From: an uncultured Micavibrio sp.
GTDB lineage: Bacteria; Pseudomonadota; Alphaproteobacteria; Micavibrionales; UBA1664
Direction: 5' to 3'
Assembly (NCBI GenBank): GCA_937896295.1
Contig: CALBME010000165.1
Span: forward strand, 1-22,680
DNA: 22,680 nucleotides
A program made the translations under genes and the position numbers. Shown here piece by piece: positions 7,065-14,676 of this stretch. Under the pieces are notes generated by a model, which had not been told where the DNA came from, did not search any database, and saw nothing but the letters and a program-made list of their open reading frames with translations. Within the stretch, counting starts at the first letter, position 1, and each line of letters starts with the position of its first letter.

Positions 7065-8162
7065 ATGCGGCTAAAGTCCTTTTATGCAAAGACAATGACC
7101 GAAGCGATGCAGATGGTGCGCGAGCAATTGGGCGACGAAGCCATCATTGTTGCAACGCGCGAGGAAAATGGCGGACGCTCCGTGCGTGTGACCGCCGCGG
7201 TCGAACGCATGGACGAAGTGCCGGGGTTCGAATCCCCGACTCCCCGCCAGCGCAGCGAACCCCGCACCGCGCAGGTGCGCGTCCGCCCCAAGGAAATCGT
7301 GCCGGAAGATTATCTTCAGTACGACGCCGAAGAAGACGCGGAAGACGCGATCCAGGAAATTCTGACCGATACGCTGCTGCGCCACGGCGTGCCCGCCGAC
7401 ATTGCCGACATGGTCATGTCCACGGCGACCATGCTGGGCCTGAACGACGCGCAAAGCGCGATGAAAAAATCGATCGAGCATACCTTCCGCTTTGCGCCTT
7501 TGCCGATGAAAACGAAATCCAAGGCCCTGATGATGATCGGCGCCCCGGGCGCCGGTAAAACGCTGGCCACGGCCAAGCTGGCCGCACGGGCCGCCATGGC
7601 GGGCCTGCAGCCCTGCGTCATCACCACGGATACGCAGCGTGCGGGCGGGGTCGAACAGCTGGAAGCATTCACGAAACTGCTCAACACCCCGCTTCTCAAG
7701 GCGCGCACGCCGGGTGACCTGCGCATTCATCTCGACAATGCGCGCAACGCCGACATCATTCTGGTCGACACCGGCGGCACCAACCCGTTCGACGTCGACG
7801 ACATGCGCCGCCAGAGCCAGTTGCTGGAAGCCGGAACGATCGAACCCGTGCTGGTCATGGCCGCGGGCGGCGACGCTGAAGAATCCGCGGAAATCGCGCG
7901 TTGTTTTGCCGTACTGGGCGTTCAGCGCCTGTTCCCCACACGTCTTGACGTGGCACGCCGCCTGGGCGGTCTTTTATCCGCTGCCGGGCGCGCAGGCATT
8001 GCGTTTTCCGATTCATCGAACACCCCCATGGTCGCCAACGGCGTCCTCACCTTAAGCGCACAATCGCTGTCCACGCTTCTCTTGTCGCCTTCCCATCGCG
8101 GCAAACCATCCACCGGCACAGAAAGTGCCGTCTTCCCTAAAAACTTGCGTCAAACAGGATAA
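7065..8162 (+). CDS. flhF: Flagellar placement GTPase FlhF
   Basis: FlhF is an SRP-family GTPase that marks where polar flagella are built. The opening MRLKSFYAKTMTEAMQMV is characteristic and fixes the ATG at 7065, although no Shine-Dalgarno is obvious. A variable, acidic basic-N region spans about 50-100, a helical N domain about 95-145, and the G domain about 150-335: G1 GAPGAGKT at 159-166, the SRP-family DTQRAG at 189-194, G3 at 235-238 and a TRLD (TKLD-type) motif at 292-295. G3 reads DTGGTN rather than DTAGR, so the usual Arg is missing. At 365 aa it is compact. flhG follows after 3 bases, so the two are co-transcribed; in other bacteria FlhG stimulates the FlhF GTPase and limits flagellar number. 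Confidence 0.93.
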   Translation: MRLKSFYAKTMTEAMQMVREQLGDEAIIVATREENGGRSVRVTAAVERMDEVPGFESPTPRQRSEPRTAQVRVRPKEIVPEDYLQYDAEEDAEDAIQEILTDTLLRHGVPADIADMVMSTATMLGLNDAQSAMKKSIEHTFRFAPLPMKTKSKALMMIGAPGAGKTLATAKLAARAAMAGLQPCVITTDTQRAGGVEQLEAFTKLLNTPLLKARTPGDLRIHLDNARNADIILVDTGGTNPFDVDDMRRQSQLLEAGTIEPVLVMAAGGDAEESAEIARCFAVLGVQRLFPTRLDVARRLGGLLSAAGRAGIAFSDSSNTPMVANGVLTLSAQSLSTLLLSPSHRGKPSTGTESAVFPKNLRQTG

Positions 8163-8165
8163 AAA

Positions 8166-8999
8166 ATGACCGAGGCCATGAACACGATACTCCAGCCCAT
8201 CAGTAATTCCACCGCCACCGGCGGAACGTTCCCGCGCGGTCACAACATCCTGGCGGTGGCTTCCGGCAAAGGCGGCGTGGGCAAGACATGGTTTTCGATT
8301 TCGCTGACCACGGCATTGGCGCGACAGGGCAAGAAGGTTCTGCTGTTCGATGGTGACTTGGGCCTTGCCAACGTGGACGTTCAGCTGGGCCTGATGCCCA
8401 AGCGCGACCTGAACGACGTCATCCGCGGCCGCCTGTCCCTCGACAAGGTGGTGCAGCGTTACGAAGACGGAGGGTTCGACATTATCGCGGGCCGTTCCGG
8501 CCAGGCGGCGCTGTCCGCCCTTCCCACCCAGCGCCTGATCATGCTGCGCGATCAACTGATCGACCTGTCGCACGAATACGACGCCGTGGTGATCGACCTT
8601 GGTGCAGGCATCGACCGCACTGTGCGCATGATGTCAGCCTCCGCCACCCGCACCCTGCTGGTGACGACGGACGAACCTACGTCCCTGACCGATGCTTATG
8701 CCTTTATCAAACTCGGCTCGGCCGCCGGCATGTCCAAGGCCGTTTCGATTGTGGTCAATCAGGCGCAGAACACGCTTGAGGGCGAAAAAACCTATAAAAC
8801 CCTGCTCAAGGCCTGCGAAAACTTCCTGCGCCTGTCGCCGCCTCTCGCCGGCATGATCCGCCACGACCCCAAGGTCAAGGAATGCATCCGCCACCAGACG
8901 CCGCTTCTGGTGCGTTCTCCCAACTCGGAAGCCGCCGTCGATATCGAACGCATCGCCCGCAACGTCGACGAAACCTTGCGAAAAATGGCTGTCGCGTAG
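8166..8999 (+). CDS. flhG: MinD-family flagellar number regulator FlhG (FleN/YlxH)
   Basis: A ParA/MinD-type ATPase. The deviant Walker A motif is at 34-41 (GKGGVGKT, Lys35 and Lys40). The switch region DGDLGLANVD follows at 62-71 and the Walker B strand (AVVIDLGAG) near 140. The 277-aa length fits FlhG, and the position directly after flhF separates it from the division MinD. AGGA lies 7 bases before the ATG. A short N-terminal extension (residues 1-27) precedes the ATPase core; in other FlhG proteins this segment holds the helix that activates FlhF, but I cannot confirm a matching DQAxxLR-like motif here. It acts at the membrane/cell pole with FlhF to restrict flagellum number. Confidence 0.9.
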   Translation: MTEAMNTILQPISNSTATGGTFPRGHNILAVASGKGGVGKTWFSISLTTALARQGKKVLLFDGDLGLANVDVQLGLMPKRDLNDVIRGRLSLDKVVQRYEDGGFDIIAGRSGQAALSALPTQRLIMLRDQLIDLSHEYDAVVIDLGAGIDRTVRMMSASATRTLLVTTDEPTSLTDAYAFIKLGSAAGMSKAVSIVVNQAQNTLEGEKTYKTLLKACENFLRLSPPLAGMIRHDPKVKECIRHQTPLLVRSPNSEAAVDIERIARNVDETLRKMAVA

Positions 9000-9016
9000 G
9001 CGAATGAACGTTTCTT

Positions 9017-9025
9017 TGTTAGAAT
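9017..9025 (+). promoter_or_regulatory. Possible extended -10 before the FliK-like gene
   Basis: TG-T-TAGAAT matches an extended -10 (TGn plus 5 of 6 bases). A start 7 bases downstream falls on the A of the ATG at 9032, so a transcript from here would be leaderless. No -35 is seen. Read-through from flhFG is equally possible. Confidence 0.3.
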
Positions 9026-9031
9026 GGGGGT

Positions 9032-11269
9032 ATGGCATCGGTCACGCCCCCATCTTCTTATGTCCCACCCGTGACACCGGCGGGCGGATCGTCCACGCCG
9101 CCAAACGGCGAAACCGTGGATGTGCCGGTCGAAAACCTTCCCCCCGCACTTAAAGATGTACCGCGCGATGTGACCCTGCGCGGCACAGTCGGCGGACAGA
9201 ATCCGGACGGCACCACACGCATCAACACGCCGCGCGGCCCCGTGGATGTCCCGTTGCCCGCCCCCGTACCCGCGCGCGGCACGGAAGTCGCGGTCGAGGT
9301 CGCCGCCGGCACCCCGCCGCGCAGCGCGACGGTCACGCTGCCCGCCCAGCCGCCGGCGCCACAAACGTCACCGGCAACCCAGTCACCCTTGCCGCAGGCG
9401 CCTGTACCGCCTCAGGCGGGTCCATCCGCCCCTGCAACGCCGATACCGGGACAGCCCGGCGCAACGCCGCCCGCCGTACCGGGAAGCGTAAACCAGCCGC
9501 CCGGCACGCCCCTGCCCCCCGGTTCCGCAACGGGCGCACCGCAATACCCCACACAATCCCCATCACTCCCGGCTGCCGCCACGCCGGGCGGCTTGCCGGG
9601 TATTCCGGTACCGGGGGATGCGCCCGCGCCGCAGCCTCAACAGGCCCTCCCATCGGCAGTCGTCTTGCTGCAACAGGCAACGCAGCAAACAGGCGGTGAC
9701 GGCATGACGCCGCAAAACCTGCTCGGTTTTTTAAAAACATCGCTGCAGGCTTTTATGAAGACCCCGGCCCTGCCGCAGCAGGCGACAGGCAATACGCTGG
9801 GACTGGGCATGGACCAGCCCAATCTGGCCACCACTGCGCAGCGTCCGCTGCAGATTGGGCAAATGCTGCGCCTGACCCCGCTGCCGGTCGGTCAGAACGC
9901 TGTGCCGCTATCGACCAGCCCGGGGATGAATGCGCCCTCCAATCTTTCAGCGCCGTTGCTGCCGCAACCCGCCAGCGCAGGGCAGCCGCCGTTTCAGACC
10001 ATAAATACCGACGCCCCGGTTACAGGCCAGATCGCACCGCAGGCCGGTATCCCGGCTATCCTGCGCAATATGCTGCCGCCGCAGGTAGCGCTTCAGACAC
10101 TTGCACCCGCGCCCGGCACGCAGCCGCAGACAATCGTCCCCGGCATCACCGTTACAGGGCAGATGACCACCCCACTCCCCGGCCTGTCTCTGCCACAGGG
10201 TGCGACCCCGGCGGCGCAGCAATTCATCATCGGCACGGCGCCCGATCATGCACCGCATCTGATTACGCCGCAGAACCTCGACGTACGTGTTGCCGCGATC
10301 ATGCCATTCGCATCCGCACAGGTGCTGCAGAATCCCGCCACCGCAAACCTGTTGCACGGTGCGCCGTCCACGCCCGTGATTTTCGCGCAAGTCACCAGCC
10401 AGACCATTCAGGGGCTTCCGATTGTACAATTACCGACCTTCACGCTGGCCCCTGACGGCACGGCACGCGCCATGCCCATGCCCATGATCCTGCAGTTTCC
10501 GGCACGTGGCCTTGCACCGGCCACGGTCCTCAAACTCGATATCCTGCCGGGTATGCCGTTCAGCACGCCAGCGGCCATACCCGGTGCCTCCTTCACCAGC
10601 CTTGACGATCTGCTGCACGGTCTGGCGCTGGACCCGCAGGGTGTAAACACCACGCACATGAATCCGGTTCAGCTGGCCCTGCCCAAGCCGGGCGCCGCGG
10701 CATTTACCGGGCCGGTTCTGTTGTTTGTCGCAGCCCTGCGCGGCGGCGACATCACATCATGGATGGGTGAAAAGGGTATCGAACTGGTCCGTGGCAGCAA
10801 GCGTGCCGATGCCCTGTCGCGCCTTGCAGGCGATTTTGCATCCGCCGTGCGCACCTTCCGCGAAGAAGAGGCGCGCCCGCCCGGTGAATGGAAATCGCTG
10901 AACCTGCCCATGCTGTATGGCGGCGAAATTTCGCGCCTGCAGATGCATTACAAATCATTCGATCAGCAGGGCGAAGGTATGGGTGAAAAGGAAAAGAAAT
11001 CCGGCACCCGTTTCGTCATGGACGTATCGCTGACCCGTATGGGCGATATGCAGATCGACGGGTTTTCCCTTGGCAAAAAAATGGACGTCACCCTGCGCAG
11101 CGAACAGACCTTAAGCGCCGCCATGCGTGAAACGATGCGTAAACGCTACTTCGATGCGATTTCAGGCATTGGATTCTCAGGCGAACTGAATTTCAGCGCC
11201 GATCCGGCACGTAAAAACTGGGTGAATATCGACGATCACCGCGGCGTAAAGGCCGCAACCCTGGCCTGA
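9032..11269 (+). CDS. Proline-rich FliK-like (hook-length control type) protein
   Basis: A 745-aa protein with three parts. Residues about 30-110 look like a small beta domain (DVTLRGTVGG, INTPRGPVDV, GTEVAVEVAAG), as in the N-terminal part of many alphaproteobacterial FliK-like proteins. Residues about 110-560 are very rich in Pro, Gln, Ala and Thr and probably extended. Residues about 565-745 are folded: GEWKSLNLPMLYGGEI, a variable charged loop, then RFVMDVSLTRMGDMQIDGF and a helix plus GELNFSA, resembling the C-terminal hook-control domain pattern in which a strand ends in LG-x-(V/M)-x-(V/I). FliK measures the hook and switches export from hook to filament. Its place after flhFG supports a flagellar role. 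An in-frame TAG at 9020 fixes the start near 9032; GGGGG almost touches the ATG. The 3' end overlaps the convergent S41 protease gene by 34 bases. Specific function is inferred. Confidence 0.6.
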   Translation: MASVTPPSSYVPPVTPAGGSSTPPNGETVDVPVENLPPALKDVPRDVTLRGTVGGQNPDGTTRINTPRGPVDVPLPAPVPARGTEVAVEVAAGTPPRSATVTLPAQPPAPQTSPATQSPLPQAPVPPQAGPSAPATPIPGQPGATPPAVPGSVNQPPGTPLPPGSATGAPQYPTQSPSLPAAATPGGLPGIPVPGDAPAPQPQQALPSAVVLLQQATQQTGGDGMTPQNLLGFLKTSLQAFMKTPALPQQATGNTLGLGMDQPNLATTAQRPLQIGQMLRLTPLPVGQNAVPLSTSPGMNAPSNLSAPLLPQPASAGQPPFQTINTDAPVTGQIAPQAGIPAILRNMLPPQVALQTLAPAPGTQPQTIVPGITVTGQMTTPLPGLSLPQGATPAAQQFIIGTAPDHAPHLITPQNLDVRVAAIMPFASAQVLQNPATANLLHGAPSTPVIFAQVTSQTIQGLPIVQLPTFTLAPDGTARAMPMPMILQFPARGLAPATVLKLDILPGMPFSTPAAIPGASFTSLDDLLHGLALDPQGVNTTHMNPVQLALPKPGAAAFTGPVLLFVAALRGGDITSWMGEKGIELVRGSKRADALSRLAGDFASAVRTFREEEARPPGEWKSLNLPMLYGGEISRLQMHYKSFDQQGEGMGEKEKKSGTRFVMDVSLTRMGDMQIDGFSLGKKMDVTLRSEQTLSAAMRETMRKRYFDAISGIGFSGELNFSADPARKNWVNIDDHRGVKAATLA

Positions 11270-12675
11270 CGTGCCCTGACGGGGTATTTCCATGACCGGA
11301 ACACCTGAACGCCACACGCAAGGGCGGGGTCGCGCTGAATGTCCGGCGCGAATGAAGCGGACACGGGCAGAACGCAAGACTGCGCCCGGCTGGTGTCCGC
11401 CGGCGTAAGCGCATTCCCGTTCGGGTTATTGATAACGGTCAGGTATTGCGATTCACGCCGCGCCGTATCCACCGGCTCTTCCTGCGCGACGCGAAGATCG
11501 GGCACGACCCCCCTTTGCTGCGGAGATTGGCCGTTCGGCATGGAGTAAAGCGCGACCGTCAGGCGCATTTCACCGACCAGCCCGCGCCGCATGGGACCGG
11601 ACGTGGCCGATGCGACAATATTCAAATTCTGCACGCTGCCCTTGCCGGCCGTGATGCCACCGATGATCACTGCGCGGCTCTGGTATTGCAGGCTCATCGC
11701 CGTCAGCTCCGCCGCAGACCATGAATTATGATTGACCAGGACCATCAGCGGCCTGCCCCGGGCCACATCACCGGGCGTTGCCGCGAAACGCGACCGCAGG
11801 CCCGCACGTCCCGTTTCCTGAAACAGTGTCTGGCGCGAATCCACGAAGGCATCGATGATCGCGTGCGCCTCATCGACAAAACCGCCCGGATTGTCGCGTA
11901 AGTCCAGAATATAGGCATCCACCCCGCCCGCGCGCCCCGCAAGGCTTCGCACCGCGTCGCGCACATCGTCGGCAGACCCGCGGGAAAATTCGTTCAGGCG
12001 GATATAACCGATGCGCCCGTCCACCACCCTGGTGCTGACCGCGCGGCGATGGTCGTAATCACACTGGATATCCTGTTCCGTTACGGCAGACGCCGTTTCC
12101 CGCCTGATACCGATACGCAGGCGCTCGCTCACCGTGTCGCAGACAAGATCTTCGATCGTCTTCATATCCTGCCCCGTTACAGAACGGCCATTGATGGTCG
12201 TAATCAGGTCCCCCACACGCAGTCCGGCGCGCATGGCGCTGCCATTGTGATAAATGCGCTCGACCCGAAGGCCTGCATCGGTACGCGCGGGAAACAGACC
12301 AAGTGCGGCAAACCCCTCCGCCTCGCCCCTGGGTTCGGCCGGATCAATCTGCGTGATGGCGGAATGCGGATCGAGACTGTTCAGGACATCATTCACCGCA
12401 TCGAACGGGGTCTTGCTGCCAGCCCTGACATTCATACGCGCCATGGTGATGCGTCCGTCCATCAACCTGACGCGGTCTTGTGAAAAATGCTGGGCGCGCA
12501 CGATTTTGATGGCGGCATCGAACAGGCTTAAGCGTTCGTCCCGTTCGAAATCATTCATCACGACCTCAATGGGGTCAGCAGGCTGGGCCGGGACCAGCGG
12601 GATATGGTCCTGCGCACTGGACTGGCTGAAGATCGTGGTCAGCCCCAACGTCAGCAGAACGCCGTTACGGCGCAT
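11236..12675 (-). CDS. Exported S41-family C-terminal processing protease
   Basis: CtpA/Prc-type serine proteases cut C-terminal regions of envelope proteins using a Ser-Lys dyad. Starting at ATG 12675, a signal peptide is clear (MRRNGVLLTLGLTTIFSQ, ending SSA before QD). A helical N-terminal segment is followed by a PDZ domain (about 120-192; GSAMRAGLRVGDLITTINGR) and the S41 core: YILDLRDNPGG near 255-265, the nucleophile Ser320 in NSWSAAE and Lys345 in TAGKGSVQ. The Ser-Lys spacing of 25 is that of known members. The frame extends upstream to TTG 12747, but that codon lies in the U-tract of a terminator, so I reject it; TTG 12696 with AGGAA upstream is an alternative. A promoter TTGTGC-N17-AAAAAT (12740-12712, minus strand) fits. 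It sits between fliJ and the FliK-like gene and overlaps the latter's end. Substrate unknown. Confidence 0.9.
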   Translation of the reverse strand: MRRNGVLLTLGLTTIFSQSSAQDHIPLVPAQPADPIEVVMNDFERDERLSLFDAAIKIVRAQHFSQDRVRLMDGRITMARMNVRAGSKTPFDAVNDVLNSLDPHSAITQIDPAEPRGEAEGFAALGLFPARTDAGLRVERIYHNGSAMRAGLRVGDLITTINGRSVTGQDMKTIEDLVCDTVSERLRIGIRRETASAVTEQDIQCDYDHRRAVSTRVVDGRIGYIRLNEFSRGSADDVRDAVRSLAGRAGGVDAYILDLRDNPGGFVDEAHAIIDAFVDSRQTLFQETGRAGLRSRFAATPGDVARGRPLMVLVNHNSWSAAELTAMSLQYQSRAVIIGGITAGKGSVQNLNIVASATSGPMRRGLVGEMRLTVALYSMPNGQSPQQRGVVPDLRVAQEEPVDTARRESQYLTVINNPNGNALTPADTSRAQSCVLPVSASFAPDIQRDPALACGVQVFRSWKYPVRARQARVAAFTPR

Positions 12676-12711
12676 TTTTGGCGTGATGGAAAACAATCCC
12701 TGTTCCTGCGT

Positions 12712-12740
12712 ATTTTTATTATTTCCCGCATTCTGCACAA
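12712..12740 (-). promoter_or_regulatory. Possible promoter of the S41 protease gene
   Basis: On the minus strand, TTGTGC (12740-12735), 17 bases, then AAAAAT (12717-12712). The same -35 hexamer appears in the predicted ctrA promoter. It lies just downstream of the fliJ terminator, where a new promoter is needed. The predicted start is near 12705, about 30 bases before the ATG. Confidence 0.35.
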
Positions 12741-12745
12741 ACGCC

Positions 12746-12769
12746 AAAAAGCCCGCAACTTTACGGGCT
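12746..12769 (-). terminator. Intrinsic terminator of fliI-fliJ
   Basis: On the minus strand AGCCCG, an 8-base loop and CGGGCT form a 6-bp GC-rich stem followed directly by TTTTT. It begins 34 bases after the fliJ stop codon and insulates the S41 protease gene from flagellar transcription. Confidence 0.75.
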
Positions 12770-12802
12770 CAAAAATCCACCGGAGTTTAAAAGTTTGGAA
12801 AA

Positions 12803-13231
12803 TCAGACGTTTTCGAAGGCGCGGCGATAGATTTCCAGCGCCTGCGCGTCGAACAGCGCGGCTTCGCGGCGGTCCATTTCCTCGCGCCGCTTGCGGAGGC
12901 GGTTGCGCTGCACAATTTCGAATTTCTTCAGTTCTGCGAATTCTTCACGCAGATCGTCCTGCGCCAGTTCGATACGGGCATCGATACGCCTGATCTCAAC
13001 ATCGATCATCGATATCTTTTTCTTCATCTGTCCCTGATAGGCAAGGAAGCCGGTAATAACATGCGGATCGTCCGTGTTATCGGCAAAGGCGCGTTCCTGT
13101 GCGACCTCGTCGAGGGCGCGTTGCTTGAAACCGTAAACCTTGTCCGCTTCGGCGTACAGGCGCGCGATGAAGCGGCGCTTTTCATCCAGCTGAAATTTGC
13201 GGTAGCGGATCAGCGGTGCCAGATCAGCCAT
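12803..13231 (-). CDS. fliJ: Flagellar export protein FliJ
   Basis: FliJ is the coiled-coil stalk-like subunit that inserts into the FliI hexamer and contacts FlhA. The 142-aa product beginning MADLAPLIRYRKFQLDEKRR is almost wholly helical and highly charged, with heptad-like patterns, as in the family. Sequence identity within FliJ is always low, so the call rests on length, coiled-coil character, the start pattern and the position after fliI. I place the start at ATG 13231, 15 codons inside the longest open frame: GGAG lies about 10 bases upstream, and the start overlaps the fliI stop by 8 bases, indicating translational coupling. Confidence 0.85.
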   Translation of the reverse strand: MADLAPLIRYRKFQLDEKRRFIARLYAEADKVYGFKQRALDEVAQERAFADNTDDPHVITGFLAYQGQMKKKISMIDVEIRRIDARIELAQDDLREEFAELKKFEIVQRNRLRKRREEMDRREAALFDAQALEIYRRAFENV

Positions 13232-14585
13232 TGTAAGGCATCTCCAGAATCTTCGCCAAACGCCTGAAACCGTCATCCAGAGATGTCTGGTCGTTTTTCA
13301 TCTGGCTTAAAAATTCCTCGATCTGCGGATAGAAACGCACCGCTTCGTCCACCAGCGGATCGGCACCCTTGCGATAAGCGCCAAGGCGGATCAGTTCGGC
13401 CATGTCTTCGTACGTCGTAATCAGCTGCTTCGCCCGTTTTACGACGGCCCATTGCCCCGGCGTCTGGCAGGCGGGCATGGAACGCGAAACGCTTTTCAAA
13501 ATATCAATGGCGGGATAACGCCCGCGGTCGGCGATGGCCCGATCCATCACGATATGACCATCCACGATGCCGCGCACGGCGTCCGCGACCGGTTCGTTCA
13601 TATCGTCGCCTTCCACCAGCACGGTGAAAATGCCGGTGATGGAACCCTGCCCCTCTTCGCCCGGACCGGCCCGTTCCAGCAGCCGCGCCATTTCCCCGTA
13701 CATGGACGGAGGATAGCCCTTGGTCGTCGGCGGTTCGCCCGAACTTAGGCCGATCTCGCGGATCGCCATCGCAAAGCGCGTCAGGCTGTCCATCATGCAC
13801 AGAACGTCGTTGCCTTCCTTGCGGAAGAATTCCGCCACCGTCATGGTCAGGTAAGCGGCCTGACGGCGCATCAACGGCGCCTCGTCCCCCGTGGCCACGA
13901 TGACGACGGAACGCGCAAGGCCTTCCTCGCCCAGATCGTCGCGGATGAATTCCTGCACCTCGCGGCCCCGTTCCCCGATCAGGCCGATGACCGACACCTC
14001 GGCCACCGTGTAACGCGCCATCATCGAAAGCGTGACGGATTTACCCACGCCCGACCCTGAAAAGATGCCCATGCGCTGGCCGCGCACGACGGTCAGGAAG
14101 GTGTTGACCGCGCGCACGCCAAGATCGAGTTTTTCGCCAAGGCGCATGCGTTTGTTCGCGGCCGGCGCCTGCGCGCGCAGCGGCATGGAAATATCGCCCT
14201 GCGGCAACGGCCCTTTGCCGTCCAGCGGTTCGCCCAGCGCATTGATGACCCGGCCCAGCCATGCGCGCGATGGCATGACGATCGGGCGCGCATCGCCGAT
14301 CACGGCCCTGCATCCCAGACCTATGCCATCAAGCTGGCCGAAGGGCATGACCAGCGCCCGCGCCTCCTTGAAGCCCACGACCTCGCACAAAACCCTGCGC
14401 CCGTCATCGGGCATCAGCGTCACGCGCGCGCCCAGCGAAAGCGTCTCCGGAAAGCCCGTGATTTCGACCAGAAGCCCCAAAAGCTTGGTGACCGTCCCAT
14501 AAACGGTGACAGGCGCAAGCGCGTCGATGTCCGAAATAATGGACTCGACTCGGCGGCGGGCGGTTTGATCGGGTGTGGACGTCAT
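13224..14585 (-). CDS. fliI: Flagellum-specific ATPase FliI
   Basis: FliI is the F1-beta-like ATPase that energises unloading of export substrates at the FlhA gate. The 453-aa protein has an N-terminal barrel (about 25-100), Walker A SGSGVGKS at 176-183, the family motif GERGREV at 204-210, a Walker B strand (VLCMMDSLTRFA) near 255-266 and the GYPPSMY signature near 288-294. Length is normal. No Shine-Dalgarno is seen before the ATG at 14585; a TGT-TAAGAT extended -10 on the minus strand (14606-14598) would leave a leader of only about 5 bases. It heads a two-gene operon with fliJ and is divergent from the degenerate CtrA-like gene. Confidence 0.96.
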   Translation of the reverse strand: MTSTPDQTARRRVESIISDIDALAPVTVYGTVTKLLGLLVEITGFPETLSLGARVTLMPDDGRRVLCEVVGFKEARALVMPFGQLDGIGLGCRAVIGDARPIVMPSRAWLGRVINALGEPLDGKGPLPQGDISMPLRAQAPAANKRMRLGEKLDLGVRAVNTFLTVVRGQRMGIFSGSGVGKSVTLSMMARYTVAEVSVIGLIGERGREVQEFIRDDLGEEGLARSVVIVATGDEAPLMRRQAAYLTMTVAEFFRKEGNDVLCMMDSLTRFAMAIREIGLSSGEPPTTKGYPPSMYGEMARLLERAGPGEEGQGSITGIFTVLVEGDDMNEPVADAVRGIVDGHIVMDRAIADRGRYPAIDILKSVSRSMPACQTPGQWAVVKRAKQLITTYEDMAELIRLGAYRKGADPLVDEAVRFYPQIEEFLSQMKNDQTSLDDGFRRLAKILEMPYNG

Positions 14586-14639
14586 GCGGGCAGAGCAATC
14601 TTAACACATTTTACCGCCCCGCCGCAGCAGCCAGAATCA

Positions 14640-14668
14640 TTGACATAATAACAAACGGTCGTTAGACC
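14640..14668 (+). promoter_or_regulatory. Promoter of the CtrA-like gene 14677-15546
   Basis: A perfect -35 TTGACA (14640-14645), 17 bases, then a weak -10 TAGACC (14663-14668). The predicted start lies at 14676/14677, on the start codon, with no Shine-Dalgarno present. The -10 lies inside an inverted repeat. Confidence 0.45.
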
Positions 14669-14671
14669 GTT
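14654..14671. repeat. Perfect 7-bp inverted repeat overlapping a promoter -10
   Basis: AACGGTC-GTTA-GACCGTT, ending 5 bases before the ATG at 14677. Its position over the -10 suggests an operator for a repressor, possibly autoregulation by the downstream DNA-binding protein. An RNA hairpin role is less likely if the mRNA starts at the ATG. Confidence 0.55.
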
Positions 14672-14676
14672 ACCTC

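Noticed and set aside
12676..12747. Longer S41 protease starting at TTG 12747
   Set aside because: That codon is within the fliJ terminator U-tract, and the extra residues would bury the signal peptide.
13232..13276. Longer FliJ starting 15 codons upstream
   Set aside because: ATG 13231 has a GGAG at suitable distance, and the shorter form matches typical FliJ starts.
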